From positions 568,331 through 632,330 of the forward strand of contig NZ_KK211167.1 of NCBI RefSeq assembly GCF_000620705.1: a stretch of DNA of 64,000 nucleotides, read 5' to 3'. This DNA is from Nocardioides sp. URHA0020 (GTDB lineage Bacteria > Actinomycetota > Actinomycetes > Propionibacteriales > Nocardioidaceae). Below are positions 18,127-26,110 of the stretch, in pieces. The notes beneath the pieces were generated by a model. That model saw only the letters and a list, made by a program, of their open reading frames with translations. It was not told the origin of the DNA and did no database searches. The stretch's first letter is position 1. Each line of letters begins with the position of its first letter. Made by a program: the position numbers and the translations under genes.

Positions 18127-21100
18127 TCAGGATGCTGACTCGACGCCACCCGTGGCGCGCGCGGCCCGGGCCTCGACGTCGGCGAGCCGTGCCGACCAGG
18201 ACAGGTCGGGCGCTCCGGGCCGGACCGCAGCCGCCTGCGCGAGCGCCTGGGCCGGGTTGCCGCACTCGAGCTCGGCCTCGGCCACCAGGGTCGCCACGAC
18301 CACGTCGAGGGCGATCACGCCGATGCCGGACCACCGCTGACGGGCGGCGCGCAGCCCGGCCAGGGTGTCCTCGCGGGCGGCGGCGTCGGTGGGGATCCGG
18401 ACCCGTCGTACGTCGGCCCAGCCGAGCACGACCTCGGCGAGCACGACGACCAGGTCGAGGCCGCGCTCACGCCCGCGGACCCGGACGTCGGCGGCGTGGT
18501 GGGCGGCCGCCTCGTGGTCTCCGCGGGCAGCGGCGAGCAGCGCGACCGTCAGGTCGACCACGACCGCCTCGGCGGCCGGCAGGCCGGACGCCCGGGCGAG
18601 GGTGTCGGCGGCGACGGTCTGGGCGCGGTCGGGCTGGCGCAGGTGCAGCAGGGCGTGCGCGAGGGCGCCCTGGGCGGTGACGGCCGCGTCGGCCCAGGAC
18701 GGGCCCATCGCCTGCCCGTCGGACAGCTCGAGCGCCCGGGTCAGGTGGCGGTGCGCCACCTCCGGCCGGTTGCGGCAGCTGGCGGCGAGGCCCAGGGCGA
18801 GTCGCGCCAGCAGCTCCCCCTCGTGGCCGGCGTCGACCTCCGAGCGCAGCAGCGGCTCGAGCTCGGACTCGATCCGGGCGGTCTCACCGGCGCCGAGCAG
18901 CGCCGCCATCCGGCGGTACAGCAGGTCGACCACCTCCTGCCCGGGTGGCTCGCGTCGGCACAGCACGATCAGCTCGCCGACGTGGTCGCCGGCTGCGGTC
19001 GAGGTCCAGCCGTGCTCCGCAGCGGCCCGGGAGCTCTCGCGCTGCAGCACCGCCATCCGGGCGCGATCGCCGTCCGGACCGGCCGGCACCTGGTCGGCCA
19101 CGCTCCGCGCCTGCTCGAGCCACCAGCTGCCCTGGTGGGAGCCGGGCTGGGTCAGCGCCCGGTCGGCCGCCTCCAGCAGCACGGGCAGCACGCTCTCGGC
19201 CCCGACGTTGTCGACCGCCTCGAGCAGGTGGCCCGCCAGGCGCTCGGGGTCGTGGACCCCGGCCCGGACCAGCGCCCCGGCGAGCTCGCCGTGCCAGCGG
19301 GCGCGTGGTCGGGGGCGGAGGTCGGCGTACACCGCGTCACGCAGCAGCGCATGGGGGAAGCGCACCAGGGGCCGGCTGTCGCCGGCCTCGACCAGCACGC
19401 CGGCGGCGGTCGTCTCGTCGAGGGCCTCCTCGAACTCGTCCGCGTCCAGCCCGACGACCTCCGCGACGACGGCGAGCGGTGCCTCCCGGCCGGCGACGGC
19501 CGCGACGTCGAGCAGCGCTCGGGCGGCGGGGGACAGCGTGGCGAGTCGCGACAGCATCAGGTCGCGCACGGTGCCGGGCACCTCGATCTGCGGCCCGGCC
19601 ACGTCGGCGGGGCTCTGGTCGAGGAGCCGGGCCAGCTCGACCAGGAAGAGCGGGTTGCCGTCGGCGCGGCCCGCGACGGTGGCGCAGAGCTCCGCGGGCC
19701 GGGGCCGGGCCAGGCGGCTGCTGACCACCTCGGCCGCAGCCGGAGCGTCCAGCGCGCCGAGGTCGACCCGCGTGGTGTGCGGCAGCCGGGCGAGCCGGGC
19801 GGCCACCTCGGACCAGGCGGCGCTCTCCGCCGGTCGGCGGGTGAGCACCAGGAGGATCGGGTGGTCGGCGCACTCGGGCGCCAGTGCGCTCACCACGGCC
19901 AGCGTCGAGGGGTCGGCCCACGAGACGTCCTCGACCACGACCAGGAGCGGCTGCGCCTCGGCCGCCGCGAGGATCTCGGTGACCCACGCCCGGATCGTCC
20001 GCTGGTGGGCGGCGAGACCGCCGTCGAAGGCTGCGCCCGTCGTCGCGTCCAGGGACCGGAGCTCGCGGCGCGCCGGCGAGTCCGGCAGCGCCGCGAGGAC
20101 GCGCTGCCAGGGTGCGAACGGCCCGGCGGTGTTCTCCTCGGGCGTGGCGCCCCACGCGACCAGCATCCCGTCCTCGGAGCACCGGTCCGCCAGCTCCCGG
20201 ACCAGCCGGGTCTTGCCGATCCCCGCCTCGCCGATGATCGCGACCAGGCCGCCGTGCCCGGCCCGGGCCTCGGCCGCCGAGCGCAGCAGCTGGTCGAGCT
20301 CCGACGACCGGCCGACCAGCGGGTGCTGCGTGCGGGCGACCGGGGCGATCGTGGGCGTGGGCTCGGTCGCGACCGGTCCGGCGAGCCCCGGGTCCTGGCG
20401 CAGCACCTGGGCGTGGAGGTGGCGCAGCTCGGGGCCGGGGTCGACGCCGAGCTCGTCGGCGAGCCGGGACCGGAGCCGGTCGTAGCAGGCGAGTGCCTCG
20501 GCCTGCCGCCCGCCGCGGTAGAGCGCCACCATCAGGATCGCGTGCACGCTCTCGCGCAGCGGCAGGCCCGCGGCGAGCGCGGTCGCGCCGGTGGCCGCGG
20601 CCGCCGCGTCCCCGCACGCGAGCTGGAGCTCGAGGCGGAGCTCCCGCGCCGTGAGCACCCGCTCCTCGAGCCGGGTGGCCTCGGTGCGCGCCACGTCGCC
20701 GAGCCGGTCGATCACGTCGCCGAGGACCTGCCCGCGCACCAGCGCGAGGGCCTCCTCCACCAGGGCCAGCGCCTCGCGCGGGCTGTGCGTGGCGCGCTCG
20801 GACGCGGAGGTGAGGAGCCGGTCGAACGCCTGGGTGTCCACGGCCTCGGCGGGGAGGTCGAGCACGTAGCCGGGCGGGCGGCGCAGCACGACCGGCGGAG
20901 CCGCGCCGCCGCGGTCCTCGGGGCCGCCGAAGGCGCGCCGCAGCCGGGACACGTAGACCTGGAGCGTGGAGAGCGACGTGTCGCCGGCGTCGTCGCCCCA
21001 CAGCTCGCCGATCAGGCGCTCGGCGGAGACGACCCGCCCCGGCTCCATCGCGAGGAGCGCGAGCAGGCCACGCTGCTTGGGGGAGCCGAGGTCGACCGGG

Positions 21101-21165
21101 ACGCCGTCGAGGTCGACCTCGACGGGGCCGAGCAGGCGCACGGAGACCGTCATCGGACTGGCCAC
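18127..21165 (-). CDS. BTAD/AAA-ATPase transcriptional regulator (large SARP type)
   Basis: A 1012-residue regulator. The N-terminus is an OmpR-like winged helix (LLGPVEVDLDGVPVDL, then KQRGLLALLAMEPGRVVSAE and a TLQVYVSRLRRAFGG recognition region). A BTAD helical domain follows (about 105-250: GREALALYRG-type pattern, ELGVDPGPELRHLHAQVLR). An AAA/NB-ARC-like ATPase domain has Walker A GEAGIGKTRL near residue 320 and LLVVVEDVSWADPST as Walker B. The last 400 residues are TPR-like helices. Such proteins activate specialised metabolism or cell-surface genes in actinobacteria. GTG 21165 follows a strong GGGAGG site. No biosynthetic cluster is adjacent; the SBBP protein gene lies 64 bp downstream and is a possible target. 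Confidence 0.9.
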   Translation of the reverse strand: MASPMTVSVRLLGPVEVDLDGVPVDLGSPKQRGLLALLAMEPGRVVSAERLIGELWGDDAGDTSLSTLQVYVSRLRRAFGGPEDRGGAAPPVVLRRPPGYVLDLPAEAVDTQAFDRLLTSASERATHSPREALALVEEALALVRGQVLGDVIDRLGDVARTEATRLEERVLTARELRLELQLACGDAAAAATGATALAAGLPLRESVHAILMVALYRGGRQAEALACYDRLRSRLADELGVDPGPELRHLHAQVLRQDPGLAGPVATEPTPTIAPVARTQHPLVGRSSELDQLLRSAAEARAGHGGLVAIIGEAGIGKTRLVRELADRCSEDGMLVAWGATPEENTAGPFAPWQRVLAALPDSPARRELRSLDATTGAAFDGGLAAHQRTIRAWVTEILAAAEAQPLLVVVEDVSWADPSTLAVVSALAPECADHPILLVLTRRPAESAAWSEVAARLARLPHTTRVDLGALDAPAAAEVVSSRLARPRPAELCATVAGRADGNPLFLVELARLLDQSPADVAGPQIEVPGTVRDLMLSRLATLSPAARALLDVAAVAGREAPLAVVAEVVGLDADEFEEALDETTAAGVLVEAGDSRPLVRFPHALLRDAVYADLRPRPRARWHGELAGALVRAGVHDPERLAGHLLEAVDNVGAESVLPVLLEAADRALTQPGSHQGSWWLEQARSVADQVPAGPDGDRARMAVLQRESSRAAAEHGWTSTAAGDHVGELIVLCRREPPGQEVVDLLYRRMAALLGAGETARIESELEPLLRSEVDAGHEGELLARLALGLAASCRNRPEVAHRHLTRALELSDGQAMGPSWADAAVTAQGALAHALLHLRQPDRAQTVAADTLARASGLPAAEAVVVDLTVALLAAARGDHEAAAHHAADVRVRGRERGLDLVVVLAEVVLGWADVRRVRIPTDAAAREDTLAGLRAARQRWSGIGVIALDVVVATLVAEAELECGNPAQALAQAAAVRPGAPDLSWSARLADVEARAARATGGVESAS

Positions 21166-21211
21166 GGCACCTCCCCTCCGGCAGGCGCTGCCGGTCCCAG
21201 ATGACAGGTGC

Positions 21212-21616
21212 TCAGGTCGTCGGGGACTCCACGCCTCCGACCGGGAGGCGGGTCACCACCTGGTCGCGCTGCGCGGCCAGCCGGGTCACCACCTCGTCGA
21301 CCACCTCCGGATCGACCTCGAGCGCGCTCAGCGTATCGACAAGATGGCTCGCCGTCCGGTCGAACATGTCGTCGGTGATGTGCACGCCGGCGTGCGCGCT
21401 CCGCAGGTCTCGCCCGCCGTACTCCACGTCGGCCCCCAGCGCGGACGCCAGGAACGCGCGCATGTGCGGCCGCAGGCGGCCCATCTCGACGTGTGCGAAC
21501 GCCGGCGAGACCGCCGGATCGGTGAGCAGCCGGTCGTAGAGGTCGCCGACCGCCGCCGTCAGGACGTCGCGTCCGCCCAGCGCGTCGTACAAGGTCTTGT
21601 CCACGGCGCACATCAT
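21212..21616 (-). CDS. Group 1 truncated haemoglobin
   Basis: A 134-residue truncated haemoglobin of the GlbN/trHbN type. The family opening (LYDALGGRDVLTAAVGDLYDRLL) and the proximal-histidine region (GRDLRSAHAGVHITDDMFD, histidine in AHAG) are both present, and helix B carries a tyrosine in DLYDRLL at about the distal position. It should bind haem and react with oxygen or nitric oxide, typically for NO detoxification or oxygen delivery. Two adjacent ATGs (21616, 21613) are possible starts. It lies just upstream of the BTAD regulator on the same strand with a 46-bp gap. Confidence 0.9.
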   Translation of the reverse strand: MMCAVDKTLYDALGGRDVLTAAVGDLYDRLLTDPAVSPAFAHVEMGRLRPHMRAFLASALGADVEYGGRDLRSAHAGVHITDDMFDRTASHLVDTLSALEVDPEVVDEVVTRLAAQRDQVVTRLPVGGVESPTT

Positions 21617-21682
21617 CCACCTGCGCGCCTACAAAATCCTTGCAGCCGCCATCCTCGCGCGCGGTCGCGCCGAACCACCGGG

Positions 21683-22477
21683 GTGCACCGTCGTACCCTG
21701 CTGTCGCTGCCTGCCCTCTGCGGGCTCGTGGCCCTGACCGGTTGCACCGACGAGGAGGAGGCCCCGGTGTCGCAGGAGCCCTCGACGGTCGGGACGCGCA
21801 GGGTCGCGTACGGCGACGATCCCGCGCAGTACGGCGAGCTCACCCTGCCGTCCGGTGACCCGCGCGGTGTCGCCGTGCTGGTGCACGGTGGCTTCTGGAA
21901 GCCGGAGTACGGCATCGAGTACGCCACCCCGCTCGTGCCGAGCCTGGTCGCGGCCGGCTGGGCGACCTGGGCGATCGAGTACCGCCGTGGCACCGGCGCG
22001 GCCGACACCCTCGCCGACGTCCGGTCCGCGGTCGACGGGCTCGCCCGCCTCGGCGTCGACCTGACCACGGTCGTCGGCATCGGCCACTCCGCCGGCGGCC
22101 ACCTCGTCACCTGGGCGGCCGGCCACGGCGGGCTCACCCACGTCATCTCCCAGGCCGGGGTGCTCGACCTGACGGCGGCGTACGACGACGGTCTCGGTGG
22201 TGGCGCGGTCGAGGCGTTCCTCGGTCACCCGCCGGGCCCGGAGGACGCCGACGTCGACCCGATCCGGGCGGCGCCGCTCGACGTGCCGGTCTGGTGCATC
22301 CACGGCACCCGCGACGACAACGTCCCGATCGAGCAGTCCCGGTCGTACGTCGCGGCCTCCCGGGCCGGCGGCGGTCGGGCCGAGCTCGTCGAGGTCGAGG
22401 GCGACCACTTCGTCGTCATCGACCCGGAGTCGGACGCCTGGGCGACGACGCTCGCCCACCTCGACAGCCTCGGCTGA
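21683..22477 (+). CDS. Alpha/beta hydrolase lipoprotein (esterase/lipase-like)
   Basis: A 264-residue alpha/beta hydrolase fused to a lipoprotein signal: VHRRTLLSLPALCGLVALTGC ends in a lipobox at about residue 21. The fold shows the oxyanion segment VLVHGGFWKPEY, a nucleophile elbow GIGHSAGGHLV (serine near residue 138), and a late catalytic His in EGDHFVVID with an Asp in HGTRDDNVP. This matches BD-FAE/kynurenine-formamidase-like small hydrolases. It is a probable surface-anchored esterase or peptidase; the substrate is unknown. GTG 21683 was chosen so the signal peptide begins directly. It is divergent from the truncated haemoglobin with a 66-bp gap. Confidence 0.85.
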   Translation: MHRRTLLSLPALCGLVALTGCTDEEEAPVSQEPSTVGTRRVAYGDDPAQYGELTLPSGDPRGVAVLVHGGFWKPEYGIEYATPLVPSLVAAGWATWAIEYRRGTGAADTLADVRSAVDGLARLGVDLTTVVGIGHSAGGHLVTWAAGHGGLTHVISQAGVLDLTAAYDDGLGGGAVEAFLGHPPGPEDADVDPIRAAPLDVPVWCIHGTRDDNVPIEQSRSYVAASRAGGGRAELVEVEGDHFVVIDPESDAWATTLAHLDSLG

Positions 22478-22494
22478 CCCGGACGAGGCCGACC

Positions 22495-23217
22495 TCAGGT
22501 CATCGCGTTGAGGATCGAGATCTTCTGCCAGATCTTGCGCGACATCCCGACCGTGAGGGACTCGATGGTGCTGACCGTGTCGAGCACGACCACGTCGCGC
22601 GACTCCTCGGCGCACAGCGCTGCGGTCTTGCCGACCAGGCTCAGCATCTCCGAGCAGTACTCGAAGTAGCGCTCCATCTCGTCCCGGCTCAGGTCGAGCG
22701 GGCGGCTCACCGCCGTCGGGCGGAAGGACTCCCGCAGCATCTCGGGGTCCTTCGTCAGCTGGTGCATGTCGATCACGTGCGCCATGGACCGCAGCTGGTG
22801 CAGGAGCGCGAGCGTCCGTCCGCGCCGGACCCGCTCGGGGAACGAGTAGAGGAAGAAGACCGCGATGCCGGCGTAGACCAGGTCGGCGATCACCGTCTCG
22901 ATCAGCGGCAGCCAGTCCAGGGAGGTGCGCAGCCGGTCGTCGCTGACGGTGGCGTCGTGGATCCCGAGCACCAGCGCGACCACGGTCGCGGCCAGGATCA
23001 CCACGGTCAGCGCGCGCGAGCAGACCCGGGCCAGCCGGACCCGGGTCTGCGTGGTCTCCGAGACGGCGCCGACCTCGTCGACGAGCGACAGCAGGTCGGC
23101 ACAGGCCTGCCGCAGCCCGCGTGCGGGGAAGCGGGCCTCGATCCGGTCGTGCAGCAGGGCGACGGTACGGCGTACCGGCTCGACCTTGAGCTGCTCGGAG
23201 GCCGCGCCCGCGGTCAT
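22495..23217 (-). CDS. Membrane protein of unknown function
   Basis: A 240-residue protein with a cytoplasmic N-terminal helical region of about 55 residues, a hydrophobic segment (LTVVILAATVVALVLGI), a second one after a polar loop (LVYAGIAVFFLYSFP), and a C-terminal helical cytoplasmic half rich in charged residues. No family was recognised. Its ATG at 23217 overlaps the stop of the upstream MbcA-like gene by four bases (ATGA), so the two are translated together and probably act together. Because the upstream protein resembles toxin-binding antitoxins, a membrane-acting partner is conceivable, but this is speculation. Confidence 0.7.
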   Translation of the reverse strand: MTAGAASEQLKVEPVRRTVALLHDRIEARFPARGLRQACADLLSLVDEVGAVSETTQTRVRLARVCSRALTVVILAATVVALVLGIHDATVSDDRLRTSLDWLPLIETVIADLVYAGIAVFFLYSFPERVRRGRTLALLHQLRSMAHVIDMHQLTKDPEMLRESFRPTAVSRPLDLSRDEMERYFEYCSEMLSLVGKTAALCAEESRDVVVLDTVSTIESLTVGMSRKIWQKISILNAMT

Positions 23218-23819
23218 CGGCGCTGCCGCTCGGCCAGCCGGACGGCGGCGTGCAGCACGAGCTCGGTCATCTCCGGGTCGGTGACCGCCTCCTCGGGCGC
23301 CCGTCCTAAGGTCAGCGCCGCCGGCTGGGTCAGCCAGGCCCACGCGCGCCAGGGGTCCATCCCGGCCGCCAGCAGCGGCTCCAGCAGCGGCGCGACGTCG
23401 GGCCGGATCTCCCCCTCGGCGGTGAGCTGGAACGCCGGCACCAGGGCGCGTCCCTCGACCGGCACAACCACGAGCCGGTGGGTCTGCTCGGCCTTGTGCA
23501 CCGCGTAGCGGGTCGCGTCGACCGAGGCGCCGCGCAACTCCGCCAGCGTCTCGTAGGTGAACCACGGCGTCTCGAGCAGGGCGGCTCGCAGCCGGGCCTG
23601 CCGGGCGATCAGGAGCAGGCCGACCGGCACGGCGTGCTCGGGCTCGCTGCCCTCGCTGCGCAGCAGCCGGTCGAGCTCGTCGATCCGGTCGGGCTCCGTC
23701 CAGACGGCCCGGCCCTCGTCGTCGCGGGAGAAGGTCGGCAGGCCGGCCTCGGCCAGGTGGTCCGCGAGGCCGAGCCCCTCGAGCCAGCTGGCGAGACGGT
23801 CACCGTCAGCAGCACTCAC
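23214..23819 (-). CDS. MbcA/ParS/Xre-antitoxin-like protein
   Basis: A 201-residue soluble protein. The middle part looks like a DNA-binding or helical module (WFTYETLAELRGASVDATRYAVHKAE). The C-terminal part, with FQLTAEGEIRPDVAPLLEPLL followed by DPWRAWAWLTQPAALTLGRAPEEAV, matches the general plan of the toxin-binding domain of Xre/MbcA/ParS (DUF2384) antitoxins, whose partners carry RES domains. No RES toxin is adjacent; instead the coupled downstream gene encodes a two-segment membrane protein. The antitoxin label is therefore a structural resemblance, not a proven function. Confidence 0.6.
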   Translation of the reverse strand: MSAADGDRLASWLEGLGLADHLAEAGLPTFSRDDEGRAVWTEPDRIDELDRLLRSEGSEPEHAVPVGLLLIARQARLRAALLETPWFTYETLAELRGASVDATRYAVHKAEQTHRLVVVPVEGRALVPAFQLTAEGEIRPDVAPLLEPLLAAGMDPWRAWAWLTQPAALTLGRAPEEAVTDPEMTELVLHAAVRLAERQRR

Positions 23820-23836
23820 CCGCGAACCCTAGAGGC

Positions 23837-24400
23837 TCAGGTGCGGACGTGCATCCGCTCGCCCTGCGGCCCGAAGAGCGCCAGCACCTCGACCGGGTGC
23901 GGGCCGGGGTTGCCGAGCCAGTGCGGGGTCCGGGTGTCGAACTCGACGACCTCGCCGGCCCGGAGCACGAGGTCCTGGTCGCCGAGCACCAGCCGGAGCC
24001 GGCCCGAGAGGACGTAGAGCCACTCGTAGCCCTCGTGGGTGGCGAGCGTCGACGGCGGGCCCTCGTCCTGCGGGAAGATCACCTTGAACGCCTGCAGGCC
24101 GCCGGGTCGCCGGGTGAGCGGGAGGTAGGTGCGCCCGTGCCGGACGATCGGCTTCGAGCGCACCCGGGGGTCGCCGGTCTCGGGCGCGTCGACCAGCTCG
24201 TCGAGCGGCATCTGGTGGGCACGCGCCAACGGCAGCAACAGCTCCAGCGTCGGCTTGCGCTGCCCCGACTCCAGCCGCGACAGGGTGCTCACCGAGATGC
24301 CGGTGGACTCGGCGAGCTCGGCCAGGGTCGCGCCCCGCTCGAGCCGGGCGGCCCGGAGCCGGGGGCCGACCGCCTCCAGCACGTCGGCGAAGTCACGCAT
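23837..24400 (-). CDS. XRE-family regulator with C-terminal cupin domain
   Basis: A 187-residue regulator with an N-terminal Cro/CI helix-turn-helix (RLRAARLERGATLAELAESTGISVSTLSRLESGQRKPT) and a C-terminal cupin (HEGYEWLYVLSGRLRLVLGD, then AGEVVEFDTRTPHWLGN), the usual sensor-repressor plan. ATG 24400 was chosen over an upstream ATG because the latter lies inside the operator. It is divergent from a flavin oxidoreductase and a methyltransferase, a three-gene set seen in many actinobacteria. It probably represses both directions by binding the two TTGNC-N5-GGCNA sites in the 66-bp intergenic region. Confidence 0.9.
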   Translation of the reverse strand: MRDFADVLEAVGPRLRAARLERGATLAELAESTGISVSTLSRLESGQRKPTLELLLPLARAHQMPLDELVDAPETGDPRVRSKPIVRHGRTYLPLTRRPGGLQAFKVIFPQDEGPPSTLATHEGYEWLYVLSGRLRLVLGDQDLVLRAGEVVEFDTRTPHWLGNPGPHPVEVLALFGPQGERMHVRT

Positions 24401-24409
24401 GTGTCCAGT

Positions 24410-24445
24410 TTGCCATTCCGGCAAGGAAGTTTGTCAATACGGCGA
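24410..24445. promoter_or_regulatory. Tandem operator for the XRE-cupin regulator
   Basis: 24410-24424 is a perfect inverted repeat TTGCC-attcc-GGCAA. Exactly 21 bp (two helical turns) further, 24431-24445 is a degenerate copy TTGTC-aatac-GGCGA with three of five arm pairs kept. On the minus strand a consensus TTGACA -35 hexamer is read at 24437-24432, inside the second copy, so repressor binding would block the regulator promoter. Confidence 0.75.
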
Positions 24446-24466
24446 AGGCTCCGCACACTCGGTCGC

Positions 24467-25432
24467 ATGCAGACATCACCGGAGTACGACGTCGTCGCGG
24501 TCGGCGGCGGAGCGGCCGGCCTGAGCGGAGCCCTGGCCCTGGGCCGGGCCCGCCGCACGGTCCTGGTCGTGGACGCGGGCGAGCCCCGCAACGCGGCCGC
24601 CGGGCACGTGCACAACTACCTCGGTCGCGAGGGCACCCCGCCGGCCGAGCTGCTCGAGGTCGGCCGGGCCGAGGTCGCGGCGTACGGCGTGCAGGTGCGT
24701 CGTGGCCGGGTCACGACGGCCATGCGGAGCGCGACCGGCTTCGGGCTCGCGCTCGACGACGGCACCACCGTCCACGCGCGGCGGCTGCTGGTCACCACGG
24801 GGCTGACCGACGTGCTGCCCGAGATCGCCGGCCTGGCCGAGCGGTTCGGCAACGACGTGCTGCACTGCCCGTACTGCCACGGCTGGGAGGTGCGCGACCG
24901 GGCCATCGGCATCGTCGCCGGCAACGCGTTCGCGCTGCACGGCGCCGGGCTGTGGCGGCAGTGGAGCGACGACGTGACGCTCTTCCTCAACGACCGGCTC
25001 GCCCTGTCGCCGGAGGACGCCGAGCGGCTCGCCGCGCGCGGGGTCGCCGTGGTGGAGGGCAGGGTCACCGAGGTCGTCGTCGAGGACGACCGGCTCGTCG
25101 GCGTACGCCTGGAGTCCGGGGAGGTCGTGCGGCGTGAGGCGGTGGTCGCGGCGCCGCAGTTCGTCGCCAACTCCGACCTGCTCGCCTCGCTGGGGCTGGA
25201 GCCGGTCGCCGTCGAGATGGGCGGCGTGCGCTTCGGGTACGCCGTCCCGTCCGACCCGGGCGGCGCCACGACCGTGCCCGGGGTCTGGCTCGCGGGCAAC
25301 GTCACCGACCTGCGCGCGCAGGTCATCTCGGCAGCAGCCGGCGGCCTGAACGCCGGTGCCATGATCAACATGGACCTCATCGAGGAGGAGACCGCCGCGG
25401 CGGTCGCGACGTACCGGAGGAAGTCGGCATGA
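24467..25432 (+). CDS. NAD(P)/FAD-dependent oxidoreductase (thioredoxin-reductase-like)
   Basis: A 321-residue flavoprotein of the low-molecular-weight thioredoxin reductase fold. It has an N-terminal FAD-binding glycine motif (VVAVGGGAAGLSGALALGRA), a redox-type CPYC motif in LHCPYCHGWEVRD (about residue 127), a degenerate second nucleotide-binding region, and a C-terminal FAD segment (VPGVWLAGNVTDLRAQVISAAAGG). It lacks the usual thioredoxin reductase genomic partner. In this conserved set (XRE-cupin, flavoprotein, methyltransferase) the substrate is unknown, and a role in handling a small reactive or antibiotic-like molecule is a guess. Its stop overlaps the methyltransferase start by four bases. 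Confidence 0.88.
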   Translation: MQTSPEYDVVAVGGGAAGLSGALALGRARRTVLVVDAGEPRNAAAGHVHNYLGREGTPPAELLEVGRAEVAAYGVQVRRGRVTTAMRSATGFGLALDDGTTVHARRLLVTTGLTDVLPEIAGLAERFGNDVLHCPYCHGWEVRDRAIGIVAGNAFALHGAGLWRQWSDDVTLFLNDRLALSPEDAERLAARGVAVVEGRVTEVVVEDDRLVGVRLESGEVVRREAVVAAPQFVANSDLLASLGLEPVAVEMGGVRFGYAVPSDPGGATTVPGVWLAGNVTDLRAQVISAAAGGLNAGAMINMDLIEEETAAAVATYRRKSA

Positions 25433-26085
25433 GCCACGGGCAGGGTGAGCAGCGGGGCCACGGGGAGATCACCCGCGAGCACTTCGAGCAGTCGTCGTGG
25501 GACGAGCGGTACGCCGGCGAGGGGCGCACCTGGAGCGGGCGGCCGAACGCCGTGCTGGTCGCGGAGGCGAGCGACCTGACGCCCGGTCGGGCGGTCGACC
25601 TGGGCTGTGGCGAGGGTGGCGACGCGATCTGGCTGGCCGAGCGCGGCTGGCAGGTCACGGCGATCGACTTCTCCGAGGCCGGGCTGCGCAAGGCCGCCGA
25701 GCACGCCGCCGAGCGGGGCGTCGCCGACCGGATCGAGCTCCGCCAGGCCGACCTGCGCACCTGGACCCCGGCCGGCGAGCAGTGGGACCTGGTCAGCTCC
25801 TGCTTCCTGCACCTGCTCGACCACGCGATGCTCGAGGCCACCGAGCAGATGGCGGCCGCGGTCGCGCCGGGTGGCACGCTCCTCGTCGCCGGGCACCACC
25901 CCGACGACTCGCACACCGGCCTGCGCTGGTCGCTGCCCGGCGTCATGTTCACCGCCGAGGAGCTGGCGCCTGCGGTCGACCCCGAGCGGTTCGTCGTACG
26001 GGCCGAGGCGCGTGAGCGCCGGGAGACCCGCCACGAGGAGACGCACTCGGTGACCGATGCGGTGCTGGTAGCGGTCAGGACCTGA
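25429..26085 (+). CDS. Class I SAM-dependent methyltransferase
   Basis: A 218-residue Rossmann-fold methyltransferase. Motif I is AVDLGCGEGGDAIWLAERGW, followed by the acidic strand end VTAIDFSE and motif II/III (WDLVSSCFLHLLDHAML; VAPGGTLLVAGHHPDD). The TehB/thiopurine-methyltransferase-like layout suggests methylation of a small molecule. The N-terminal DERYAGEGRTWSGRPN is typical of this group. It overlaps the flavoprotein gene (ATGA), so both are expected under the XRE-cupin regulator. Confidence 0.9.
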   Translation: MSHGQGEQRGHGEITREHFEQSSWDERYAGEGRTWSGRPNAVLVAEASDLTPGRAVDLGCGEGGDAIWLAERGWQVTAIDFSEAGLRKAAEHAAERGVADRIELRQADLRTWTPAGEQWDLVSSCFLHLLDHAMLEATEQMAAAVAPGGTLLVAGHHPDDSHTGLRWSLPGVMFTAEELAPAVDPERFVVRAEARERRETRHEETHSVTDAVLVAVRT

Positions 26086-26110
26086 CCTCAATGCGCCGTA
26101 CGCTGGAGTG

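Noticed and set aside
16173..21204. Long plus-strand frames (835 and 902 codons) over the SBBP and BTAD genes
   Set aside because: Both are antisense to proteins with clear domains and have no recognisable motif.
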